This document shows, in pieces, positions 14,364 through 22,152 of a stretch of DNA of 64,000 nt (its first letter is position 1; each line of letters starts with the position of its first letter). Position numbers and translations under genes: made by a program. Below the pieces are notes generated by a model that had not been told where the DNA came from, ran no database searches, and saw nothing but the letters and a program-made list of their open reading frames with translations. This stretch comes from Rhodothermales bacterium. GTDB taxonomy: Bacteria > Bacteroidota > Rhodothermia > Rhodothermales > Bin80. Location: NCBI GenBank assembly GCA_028278205.1, contig JANQES010000004.1, positions 62,001 through 126,000 on the forward strand, written 5' to 3'.

Positions 14364-15038
14364 ATGACAACGCAGAACAACGAAGCTGTTGACATTTATA
14401 CGGTGGGCGGGGCCACCTACACAGAAACCGCCACGGGCACAGTCGTCGTTACCCTCAATACGAGCGACTGGAGCGGCGTCTATTCAGAGTTGGATCACGA
14501 GGAATATCGGGAAGGGTATGATTTCAGGCTCACACCTCCCGCAATGAATACAGAATCCGCCATTGAAATCCGCTTTTCTATCAACGACGACACGGTTGCT
14601 CTCTGGTATTGTTTCGAAATGCCCTCTGAAGAGCGCATCAGTATTTACTATCGCCTCTCCGATGCCAATAATCAGGTTCAATCGCTTCAGGGCCTCTGGG
14701 TGAACACACAGACAGGCCAAACGACGTGCCAGAAATTCAACCCTGACGATACGGATGACTGGATCTTTTTGATGGAAAAGAATTCGGAAGCAGTTGGCGA
14801 GACGATCTACTGGTATTATAATATTGAAACAGGTCAGTGGGAATGGGGCATCGACCAGACCGAGTCGGCTGCAGCACCCGGCCCCAACTACGATACCTTT
14901 GTGATGCGCGGTCAGCTAAAAGATACTCCGAGTTCAGCATTGGGCAAACTGGAGATCGTTGCCCATGATACTGTCACCGATACGATGGAGTTGGAAGGCT
15001 TTGAAAGGGAGGAAGCGTTCGATCTTCCAGACTGTTAA
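14364..15038 (+). CDS. Hypothetical acidic protein (224 aa)
   Basis: ATG 14364 follows AAAGGTG. The soluble, acidic, beta-rich product has many aromatic residues (WYCFEMP, TIYWYYNIETGQWEW) and no signal peptide or membrane helix. No family recognised. It is divergent from the kinase gene and has its own upstream AT-rich region (TATAAT near 14250). Confidence 0.6.
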   Translation: MTTQNNEAVDIYTVGGATYTETATGTVVVTLNTSDWSGVYSELDHEEYREGYDFRLTPPAMNTESAIEIRFSINDDTVALWYCFEMPSEERISIYYRLSDANNQVQSLQGLWVNTQTGQTTCQKFNPDDTDDWIFLMEKNSEAVGETIYWYYNIETGQWEWGIDQTESAAAPGPNYDTFVMRGQLKDTPSSALGKLEIVAHDTVTDTMELEGFEREEAFDLPDC

Positions 15039-15079
15039 TACCCCGCATCAAGGCGTTTGCAACAAGCGCGAGGCCCTGA

Positions 15080-16213
15080 TCAAGCCGCCAGCGTCTCCGA
15101 TTCGGCCAGGCCAATAGCTTGTTCGGTCTCCACGTCGAAGAAATGCAGCTTGGTCAGGTCCATCGCCAAACGGATCGTTTCGCCGGGGTTTGGGAGCGTT
15201 TGAGGCGCGACGCGGGCTACGATGCCCTCGTCGCCGGAGCGCGCGTACACGAAAATCTCGTTCCCCATCGGTTCGACGACGTCCAAAACAAGATCTACTT
15301 CGACTACAGATTTAGGCACATAGGAGCTATCAAATACGTATAGATCTTCGGGCCGTATGCCGAGGGTGATTTTCTTACCTCTATACCCGGATAACAGGGC
15401 CTTATAATCATTGTTAAGCTCGACGGATAGGCCATTTTCTTGCTTCTTAAAATATATAGAAATATCTCCCACAATTTCTCCATGAATAAAATTCATCGAC
15501 GGACTACCGATGAAGCCGGCGACGAATTTATTGACGGGATGATTATAAAGATGAAGCGGTGAATCGATTTGCTGAATGTGCCCGTCGCGCATGACGACGA
15601 TCCGGTCCCCCATCGTCATGGCTTCGACCTGATCGTGGGTGACGTAGACCATCGTGGCATCGAGGCGACGGTGGAGTTTGGCGATCTCGGTGCGCATCTG
15701 AACGCGCAGCTTGGCGTCGAGATTAGAGAGCGGCTCGTCGAAGAGGAAGACTTGCGGTTTGCGGACGATGGCGCGGCCCACGGCCACGCGCTGGCGCTGG
15801 CCGCCAGAGAGTTGTTTGGGCTTGCGGTCGAGGATCGGCTCGATGCCCAGGATCTCGGCGGCTTGCTGCACCCGTTTTTTGATCTCGTCTTTGGGATATT
15901 TACGCAACTTCAGGCCGAAGGCCATGTTGTCGAAGACTGTCATGTGCGGGTAGAGCGCGTAATTCTGAAAAACCATCGCGATGTCGCGGTCTTTGGGCGG
16001 CACCTCGTTGACGACGCGGTCTCCGATGCGAATCGTGCCCTCGGTGACGACTTCGAGGCCAGCCAGCATGCGCAACGTCGTGCTCTTTCCACACCCTGAC
16101 GGCCCCACAAGCACGACGAGTTCGCCGTCTTCGATGGCAAACGACGCCTGATGGACAGCCACGTGTCCGTTGTCGTACACTTTTCGCACGTTGTCCAGTT
16201 CTACCTTCGCCAT
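15080..16213 (-). CDS. ABC transporter ATP-binding protein, UgpC/MalK/MsmX type
   Basis: Start ATG 16213 (MAKVELDNVRKVYDNG) gives 377 residues, normal for the family. Walker A is GPSGCGKST (37-45), the signature is LSGGQRQRV, Walker B is VFLFDEPLSNLD and the switch His is in YVTHDQ. The C-terminal TOBE/regulatory domain marks it as a sugar-importer ATPase. No permease or binding-protein gene is nearby, so it may serve several importers as MsmX does. A LacI regulator is divergently encoded. Confidence 0.92.
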   Translation of the reverse strand: MAKVELDNVRKVYDNGHVAVHQASFAIEDGELVVLVGPSGCGKSTTLRMLAGLEVVTEGTIRIGDRVVNEVPPKDRDIAMVFQNYALYPHMTVFDNMAFGLKLRKYPKDEIKKRVQQAAEILGIEPILDRKPKQLSGGQRQRVAVGRAIVRKPQVFLFDEPLSNLDAKLRVQMRTEIAKLHRRLDATMVYVTHDQVEAMTMGDRIVVMRDGHIQQIDSPLHLYNHPVNKFVAGFIGSPSMNFIHGEIVGDISIYFKKQENGLSVELNNDYKALLSGYRGKKITLGIRPEDLYVFDSSYVPKSVVEVDLVLDVVEPMGNEIFVYARSGDEGIVARVAPQTLPNPGETIRLAMDLTKLHFFDVETEQAIGLAESETLAA

Positions 16214-16491
16214 AATGCTCCGTAGCGATTGGTGATGCGGCTTCGATGAGCCAAGATACCAAGCGTCTCTCAAGAAAGAAATGCGGAACTCAGATGCAGA
16301 ATATGCAACGTTAATCGAAAGCGTATATTCCTTTAGAAAGGAGTGTGAAATCGGCTATCTGCTTCATTAATTTTTGAGGGACTCCGTTTTTACCGAAAGA
16401 TATTACATTAAACTAAAGGCTTAAATCCTTCCAGAACCCTATATTCTGCCACCAGAGCCACGTACCCTCTCACCAACGAAAAGGGCTGTTC

Positions 16492-17523
16492 ATGGCGCGG
16501 GAAAAATCGAAAGTCACCATTTACGACGTTGCCGACCGGGCCGGCGTGGCCATCTCGACGGTCTCGCGTGTGCTCAACGATTCCCCCGACGTATCAGAAC
16601 GGACACGGCAGCGTGTTATCGAGGCCATCGACGAACTCAAGTTTCGTCCGGATCGTGTTGCCAAAACGCTGGCGCAGCAGCGCACCCAGTCTATCGCCAT
16701 CGCCATTCCCACGTTTACGACGCCGTTTCATAACGAACTGCTCAAAGGCGTTCGGAGCATGCTCGTGGGCGAAGATCACGACTTGCTGCTTTTCGATCTT
16801 GGTTCGCGGTCTCCGCTGGAACGGTTGCTCGGCATGCTCAAACGAGGCACGGTAAACGGGCTGCTGCTGGCCGGCGTGCCGGTAGACGACAGCCTCGCGC
16901 CCGAACTCAAAGCCCTGCGCGCGCCCGTCGTGCTGGTGGGCCATCATCATTCGCAATTCGACTGTTTTTACTGGGAAAACGCCGTCGGCGCCAAGGCCGC
17001 CATCAGCCATCTGGTCAAACAAGGCCACCGGCGCATCGGGATGATCCGATCTTTCACGGAGAGTTTTCTCCAGATGAAACGCATCGAAGGCTACCGTGAG
17101 GCGTTGGAAGAAGCGCATCTGACCTTCGACGAGGCGCTCATCGAGAGTGGGACGACGGAGAAGCATGCCGGCTTCAGCGAGGAGCACGGCTATGAGGCCA
17201 TGCAACGCCTGCTCGACATCGACCCGCCGGTAACCGCCGTCTTTGCCAGCAGCGACGTCCAGGCCATCGGCGCGTGGAAGGCCATCCGCGAAGCCGGCAA
17301 GAGCGTCCCTGAAGACATTGCCCTCGTCGGCTACGACGATATCAAAACGAGTCATTTCCTCGGGCTTTCCAGCGTCGATCAAGACATGGAAAACGTCGGG
17401 CAGGCAGCCGGCAAGCGGTTGCTCTTCCGCCTCGAAAACCCGGACACCGAAGAACGCGTGGCCCAGCTCATCGTCCCGGACTTGCGCGTTCGAGAGTCGA
17501 GCCGGTATCAACGTCCCTCTTAA
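16492..17523 (+). CDS. LacI-family transcription regulator
   Basis: A 343-residue product. N-terminal helix-turn-helix TIYDVADRAGVAISTVSRVL, then a periplasmic-binding-like effector domain with typical GYDD. It is divergent from the sugar ATPase gene across a 278-bp gap and probably controls that gene and itself. It ends 23 bp before purC, which may be co-transcribed. Confidence 0.92.
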   Translation: MAREKSKVTIYDVADRAGVAISTVSRVLNDSPDVSERTRQRVIEAIDELKFRPDRVAKTLAQQRTQSIAIAIPTFTTPFHNELLKGVRSMLVGEDHDLLLFDLGSRSPLERLLGMLKRGTVNGLLLAGVPVDDSLAPELKALRAPVVLVGHHHSQFDCFYWENAVGAKAAISHLVKQGHRRIGMIRSFTESFLQMKRIEGYREALEEAHLTFDEALIESGTTEKHAGFSEEHGYEAMQRLLDIDPPVTAVFASSDVQAIGAWKAIREAGKSVPEDIALVGYDDIKTSHFLGLSSVDQDMENVGQAAGKRLLFRLENPDTEERVAQLIVPDLRVRESSRYQRPS

Positions 17524-17546
17524 CCTGTGACCCCAATCTGCCTGTT

Positions 17547-18506
17547 ATGGACCCCGTCGTCATCCGCCAACAACTCGATCACACCCTCCACGAAACCAGC
17601 TTTACAGACCTCGGCGAGCACTATCGCGGCAAAGTGCGCGATACCTACCGCCACGATGGCCGGCTCATTCTGGTCACGTCAGACCGGATTTCAGCTTTCG
17701 ATCACGTCTTGCGACAGACGATCCCGTTCAAAGGCCAGGTGCTCAACCAACTCGCCGCTTATTTCTTCGAAGCCACCAGCGACATCGTCCCCAATCAGGT
17801 GCTTTCGGTGCCGGACCCCAACGTGACCGTGGCCATCGAGTGCGAACCGGCGAAACTCGAATTCGTCGTGCGGGGCTATCTGGCCGGGCACGCCTGGCGC
17901 ACCTACCGTTCGGGCAAACGGATGCTGTGCGGCAAAACGCTGGTAGAAGGCCTGCAACAAAATAGCCGCCTGCCGGAGCCGATCCTCACGCCCTCGACCA
18001 AGGCCGAAGAAGGCCACGACGAAGATATCAGCCGAGAAGAAGCCATCGACCAGGGCATTATCGACGCGGAGACGTTCGATCAGCTAGAACGGTATGCGCT
18101 GGCGCTCTTCCAGCGCGGCACCGAGATGGCCGCGAAGCAGGGCCTGATCCTCGTCGACACGAAATACGAATTCGGGCGCGCCCCCGACGGTCGCTACGTG
18201 CTCATCGACGAAGTGCATACGCCCGATTCGTCGCGGTATTTTTATGCGGATACTTACGACGAACTGCTCAGCCAGGACAAGCCGCAACGCCAGCTTTCGA
18301 AAGAGTTCGTCCGCGAGTGGCTGATGGCGCACGATTTCATGGGTAAAGAAGACCAGACCCTCCCCGACCTGCCGGATGATTTCCGCGTAGAAGTGGCCAC
18401 GCGGTACATCGAACTCTACGAGAAAGTGACGGGCAGGGCGTTTGTGCCGGATACGCACCCCGATCCGGCCTCTCGCATCCACGAGGCTGCTTTTTCGTTG
18501 CAATAA
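17547..18506 (+). CDS. purC: Phosphoribosylaminoimidazole-succinocarboxamide synthase
   Basis: Purine biosynthesis enzyme that joins CAIR and aspartate (SAICAR synthase). The 319-residue form matches the longer bacterial/yeast type. Family segments seen: GKVRDTY, TSDRISAFD, FVVRGYLAGHAW, EEGHDEDIS, DTKYEFG, DEVHTPDSSR. The stop codon TAA lies inside a CGTTGCAATAACGG motif. Not clustered with other pur genes. Confidence 0.95.
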   Translation: MDPVVIRQQLDHTLHETSFTDLGEHYRGKVRDTYRHDGRLILVTSDRISAFDHVLRQTIPFKGQVLNQLAAYFFEATSDIVPNQVLSVPDPNVTVAIECEPAKLEFVVRGYLAGHAWRTYRSGKRMLCGKTLVEGLQQNSRLPEPILTPSTKAEEGHDEDISREEAIDQGIIDAETFDQLERYALALFQRGTEMAAKQGLILVDTKYEFGRAPDGRYVLIDEVHTPDSSRYFYADTYDELLSQDKPQRQLSKEFVREWLMAHDFMGKEDQTLPDLPDDFRVEVATRYIELYEKVTGRAFVPDTHPDPASRIHEAAFSLQ

Positions 18507-18529
18507 CGGTTATTTGAGTTCGATTCGAT

Positions 18530-18979
18530 TTAAATACGCGGGGGCGCCGGGCCTTCCACCCATTCGGTCTCGCCATCGGCGTAGACCTCGCGTTTCCAGA
18601 TCGGAATTTGTTGTTTGAGCGTGTCGATGAGAAAGCGGCAGGCTTCGAAGGCATCGGCGCGGTGCGGCGTGGCAACGCCGACGACGACGCTGGCTTCGGC
18701 AGGCGGCACCACGCCGAGGCGGTGCGCGATGAAGACGCGTTCGACGGGCCAGCGCTCGCAGGCTTCTCCGGCGAGGCGTTCCATCTCTTTGAGGGCCATC
18801 GCCTCGTAACAGTCGTATTCGAGCCGCGTGGTTTCTTTATCGCCGGTCCACTGCCGCGTGGTGCCGACGAACAGGTCGATCCCTCCTGCCCTCGGCGTTT
18901 GAAGAAAGGCAAAAGCCGCCCCCACGTCGAGGGGTTCGTGTTGAAGTAAAAACCAGTGCCGGTTTTCTTTTTTTTCCAT
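18530..18979 (-). CDS. moaE: Molybdopterin synthase catalytic subunit
   Basis: The 149-residue product is normal MoaE length. Diagnostic segments are FVGTTRQW near the N-terminus, YEAMALKEM, and VFIAHRLGVVP with VVGVATPHRADAFEA. With MoaD it inserts sulfur into precursor Z to make molybdopterin. moaD lies 47 bp upstream on the same strand. The start lies within CCGTTATTGCAATGG, shared with other sites in the window. Confidence 0.93.
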   Translation of the reverse strand: MEKKENRHWFLLQHEPLDVGAAFAFLQTPRAGGIDLFVGTTRQWTGDKETTRLEYDCYEAMALKEMERLAGEACERWPVERVFIAHRLGVVPPAEASVVVGVATPHRADAFEACRFLIDTLKQQIPIWKREVYADGETEWVEGPAPPRI

Positions 18980-18992
18980 TGCAATAACGGAA

Positions 18993-19025
18993 TTTGGATT
19001 TTCGATTATCGAAAATCCAAAATCA
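18993..19025. repeat. GGATTTTCGAT palindrome (GATTTTGG family, compact copy)
   Basis: TTTGGATTTTCGAT and ATCGAAAATCCAAA are perfect inverted repeats, followed by ATCA. It lies between moaE start and moaD stop; together with the adjoining CCATTGCAATAACGG (18976-18990) it fills the gap. Confidence 0.65.
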
Positions 19026-19026
19026 C

Positions 19027-19275
19027 CTACCCTCCGCTGACCGGGGTGATCAGCGCCACCTCGTCGCCATCGGCCAGGGTTACGGTTTCGGGGACGTATT
19101 CCTGGTTGACGGCCAGGCGCAGCACCGGGCGGTACTCGCCGACGATGGGATACTGCGCTTCGAGATGATCGAGCAGATCGGCCCCGGTGGCAGGCGTTTC
19201 GAGATCGAGCACGAGACTCCCCTCCCCTATTCGCTGCCGTAAGACGCTGAAGAGCAAGACTTGGACGGTGGACAT
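19027..19275 (-). CDS. moaD: Molybdopterin synthase sulfur carrier subunit
   Basis: An 82-residue ubiquitin-like protein ending in the required Gly-Gly (ITPVSGG), which is thiocarboxylated before sulfur transfer to MoaE. The N-terminus MSTVQVLLFSVLRQRIG is typical. It is the first gene of the moaD-moaE pair; the other moa genes are not in the window. Confidence 0.9.
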   Translation of the reverse strand: MSTVQVLLFSVLRQRIGEGSLVLDLETPATGADLLDHLEAQYPIVGEYRPVLRLAVNQEYVPETVTLADGDEVALITPVSGG

Positions 19276-19311
19276 CGGCTTGGGTGTAAAGGCAGGATTT
19301 GATCCTCAGTC

Positions 19312-19395
19312 AACGTAAAACGTAAGGGTGCTCGTAAAGAGGTGTTTAAGGGCACCCTCACGTTTCACGTTTCACGTTTCACGCATTACGTTTTA
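19312..19395. repeat. Tandem-word palindrome, ACGTTTCACG family (copy 1)
   Basis: Left CAACGTAAAACGTAAGGGTG is answered by GGCACCCTCACGTTTCACG followed by two more TTTCACG words and ATTACGTTTTAC. AGGGTGC/GCACCCT forms the stem tip. It lies between the moaD start and the peroxiredoxin stop. Confidence 0.7.
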
Positions 19396-19869
19396 CAGCG
19401 AAGCCAGCACCTGCTTGATGGTGTCGAAATCCGGCAGTTCGCCAGCGTTATCGAGGACTTCGGCGTATTGGACGATGCCGGCTTTGTCTATGACGAAGGC
19501 CGAACGTTTGGAGATGCGGTCGAGCTTCATCGGGGTGAAGTCGTGGTCGTATTTAGCGCCGTAGAGGGCGCTGACGTCGCCGTCGTGGTCGCTCAGCAGG
19601 GGGAAGTCGAACTTGTGGAGATTGCGGAATTCTTCGAGAGCAAACGGCGAATCGGTCGAGACGCCGGCCACCTGGGTATCGTCGCCGCCGAAGATGTCGA
19701 GTTCGCCATTGACGGTGTTGAGTTCGGTGGTGCAAACACTGGTAAAGGCGCCGGGGAAGAACAGCAGCAACACGTTCTTCTGGCCGCGATGCTCCGAGAG
19801 CGTGAAGGCTTCCATTTTATTGGAAAACAGGGTGAAGTCAGGCGCTTCGGTTCCGGTAGTAACTGCCAT
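19393..19869 (-). CDS. Peroxiredoxin (AhpC/TSA, AhpE-like 1-Cys)
   Basis: Start ATG 19869 (MAVTTGTEAPDFTL) gives 158 residues. The peroxidatic Cys46 lies in FFPGAFTSVCTTEL. No other Cys follows, so there is no internal resolving Cys and an external thiol must recycle it. Cytosolic peroxide removal. The stop codon lies inside a tandem ACGTTTCACG-type repeat (19312-19395). Confidence 0.9.
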   Translation of the reverse strand: MAVTTGTEAPDFTLFSNKMEAFTLSEHRGQKNVLLLFFPGAFTSVCTTELNTVNGELDIFGGDDTQVAGVSTDSPFALEEFRNLHKFDFPLLSDHDGDVSALYGAKYDHDFTPMKLDRISKRSAFVIDKAGIVQYAEVLDNAGELPDFDTIKQVLASL

Positions 19870-19925
19870 GGGAATAGCGGTTTTGGGGGTTAAAAAGGCA
19901 TCTAGCAAATCCAACGGATTTACTA

Positions 19926-21179
19926 TCAACTGAAACGGATCACCTTGAGCGGTTCGATGCGGGAGGCAAAACGCGCAGGAATATACGCTGCCAGCGCGCA
20001 AAGAGTCAGCGAAATGACGCCCACCAATACGAAATCGAGCGGGTTGAGTTCGATGGGCGCCGTGCTCATGTAATAAGCTTCTTCGGGCAAGGGGATGATG
20101 TCGTAACGTTGCTGCAAGAGGGCCAGGATAAAGGCGATGCTAAGCCCTATGGCCGTGCCGGCGGCGCCGACGAGCAAGCCCAGCCATAAAAACACCCGCC
20201 TCAAGAGCTGCCGCGAGGCCCCCATGCTGGCCATCACGCCTATTTCGCGGGTTTTCTCCAGAATGATCATCAGCAACGTGCCGACGATGTTGAACGCCGC
20301 CACGATAATCATCACGCCGATGACAAACGGAATGATGGCTTCCTGAAGGTTGACCCATGCAAAGAGCCCGCGAAAGACCTGATAGATCGTCCGCGCCATC
20401 ACCGGGAAGCCGTACATCTCTTCGACCTCATTGGCCACCAGATCGGCCTGTTCAACATCGTGGAGGGTGAGGTCGAAGCGGGTCACCTCGTCGGGGCCGT
20501 ACTGGAGTAAATTCCGCGCGACGTTGAGGTCGGTGAAGACGTGGATTTCGTCGAAGTTCGCCAGCGACGTCTCGTAGATGCCGGTGACGCGAAACTGCTT
20601 GACGCGAGGCCGGATGCCGCCCATCGAGAGCAACCCACCGCCGTTTCCGTTGCTGTTGCGCATCGAAAAGACGGTAACGCGGTCGCCCACTTCGACGTTG
20701 AGCAGGCGCGCAAGTGTCTCGCCAATGACCAGCCCCGCGCGCCCGTCCTCATCGGGTTCGAACGAGGCCGTGCCAGCGTTGAGATGCTCGGCCAGGTAGT
20801 GCGGCAGGCTATCCGTGCCCCACAACCCCACGCCATCGATCTCATTGGACGAGCGGCGCAACAACGCAAACTCCGTGACCACGGGCGCCACGCTGGCCAC
20901 TTCCTCCATTTCTTCGATCTCGCGCTGCAACCGGGCGGCCCCGTTCAGCGGCGCATCGGGCAGGCTTTCTACCTGCACGTGCGCGCCGAATCCGACGATC
21001 TTGGCCTCGATCTCCCGGCTGAAGCCGCGCACGATGGAAAGCGCCAACAACAACGCCGCCACCCCGACGGCCACACCTCCCACCGCCACGTACGTGATGA
21101 ACCGGAGAAACCGACGCCCTTCTTCACGCCCCTGAGCACCGATCAAATAGCGAAGCGCAACAAAACGATGAAACGACAA
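19926..21179 (-). CDS. LolC/LolE-family lipoprotein-releasing permease (FtsX domain)
   Basis: A 417-residue inner-membrane protein with the MacB/Lol layout: an N-terminal helix after FLRFITYVAVGGVAVGVAAL, a large periplasmic domain (about 55-260), then three helices including IIPFVIGVMIIVAAFNIVGTL. EKTREIGVMASMGAS is the coupling motif for a LolD-type ATPase. No ATPase gene is adjacent. It is either lipoprotein export or a related FtsX-type permease. Confidence 0.85.
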   Translation of the reverse strand: MSFHRFVALRYLIGAQGREEGRRFLRFITYVAVGGVAVGVAALLLALSIVRGFSREIEAKIVGFGAHVQVESLPDAPLNGAARLQREIEEMEEVASVAPVVTEFALLRRSSNEIDGVGLWGTDSLPHYLAEHLNAGTASFEPDEDGRAGLVIGETLARLLNVEVGDRVTVFSMRNSNGNGGGLLSMGGIRPRVKQFRVTGIYETSLANFDEIHVFTDLNVARNLLQYGPDEVTRFDLTLHDVEQADLVANEVEEMYGFPVMARTIYQVFRGLFAWVNLQEAIIPFVIGVMIIVAAFNIVGTLLMIILEKTREIGVMASMGASRQLLRRVFLWLGLLVGAAGTAIGLSIAFILALLQQRYDIIPLPEEAYYMSTAPIELNPLDFVLVGVISLTLCALAAYIPARFASRIEPLKVIRFS

Positions 21180-21252
21180 GGATAGACGCGGGATGGAGTG
21201 GATAAAACGCGGATGGACGTATCTCCACGCGTTCCGACTCTAAAAGTTCTTT

Positions 21253-21352
21253 CCGTGAAACGTAAAACGTGACACGAGCCGAAGGCGACTGACGAAGTAA
21301 ACGTGAGGGTGCTTCGCTGAAACCTTTCTAAAGGCACCCTCACGTTTCACGC
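21253..21352. repeat. Tandem-word palindrome, ACGTTTCACG family (copy 2) with shared core
   Basis: Left CCGTGAAACGTAAAACGTG, then the core GACACGAGCCGAAGGCGACT with GACGAAGTAA, then ACGTGAGGGTGCT, and right AAGGCACCCTCACGTTTCAC. The right arm supplies the TGA stop of the GvpF/L gene. Confidence 0.7.
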
Positions 21353-22120
21353 AACCTTCTTCACCGGCTCTACGGGGCTGATGAAGTGGTAGGGTGGCCA
21401 GGGGCCGGTGCAGAGAAAATGCAGGTTTGGATACGCGCGCATCAGGCGACGGACGGCCTGCTGCATATCGCCGAGGTTTTCTTTGGAGACGAGGTAGGCG
21501 GCTTTGATGAGCACGCCCGCCGTCTCTTCGATCTGCATCGTATGATCGGCAACGAAGGGCTGGAGCGACCGGTTGATGATCTCGCCCAGGCTCTCATTGC
21601 GGCGACGGTTCGACTGGCGTTGCAACGCGGCGCTGCGCCGGGCTACGTCGTAGGTGCGCCCGTTTTTTTCATCGGATGCAGGGCCTTTTCGACCGTTTTG
21701 ACCGTTCTGCGTGCTCGCTACCAGTTCCGGATAGGTGCCCTGGGCCATGCCGTCTCCGCCGGTATACGGCTCCCAGAGACGAATAACACGCAGGCTCAAC
21801 TCGACACACCCGCGTAGACGGTCCAGATCACGCTGATAGACCTCGCCAAAAGCGTCGAGGCGGTCCAGCACGGCGGCTTCGTCCGGAAAAATCGTTGCGA
21901 AGCGTACCGGCAAGACCGAATGATCTGTCATCAAGGCTTCGACGACTTGTTCGTGCTGCCACAACCGGCGGGGTGCCGGCGTCATCCCCCACGCTCCAAT
22001 TTCACTCACCACTGCCGTCAACCCGTCACGATGCAGATACGATAGAGGAGCGTAATCGACGCCGCGCAGCGCCTCAAGCGGCCCTTCTAGTTCTTCGGTG
22101 ATGGCATAGAGATAGATCAT
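21347..22120 (-). CDS. GvpF/GvpL-family protein
   Basis: A 257-residue protein with family features: N-terminal IYLYAITEEL, then LPVRFATIF, a central helical part, and C-terminal LHFLCTGPWPPYHF. GvpF/GvpL proteins assist gas-vesicle assembly and bind GvpA. It follows a second, much larger GvpF/L gene by 32 bp on the same strand. No gvpA, gvpN or other gas-vesicle gene is seen here. The stop lies in a repeat arm. Confidence 0.88.
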   Translation of the reverse strand: MIYLYAITEELEGPLEALRGVDYAPLSYLHRDGLTAVVSEIGAWGMTPAPRRLWQHEQVVEALMTDHSVLPVRFATIFPDEAAVLDRLDAFGEVYQRDLDRLRGCVELSLRVIRLWEPYTGGDGMAQGTYPELVASTQNGQNGRKGPASDEKNGRTYDVARRSAALQRQSNRRRNESLGEIINRSLQPFVADHTMQIEETAGVLIKAAYLVSKENLGDMQQAVRRLMRAYPNLHFLCTGPWPPYHFISPVEPVKKVA

Positions 22121-22152
22121 CGGTGATCAAGGAGCAGGGCTTATCCGCCGCG

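Noticed and set aside
16380..16420. Second dif-like site (ATATTACATTAAACT)
   Set aside because: Only part of one arm resembles the XerD half-site and the inverted arm and 6-bp spacing are missing.
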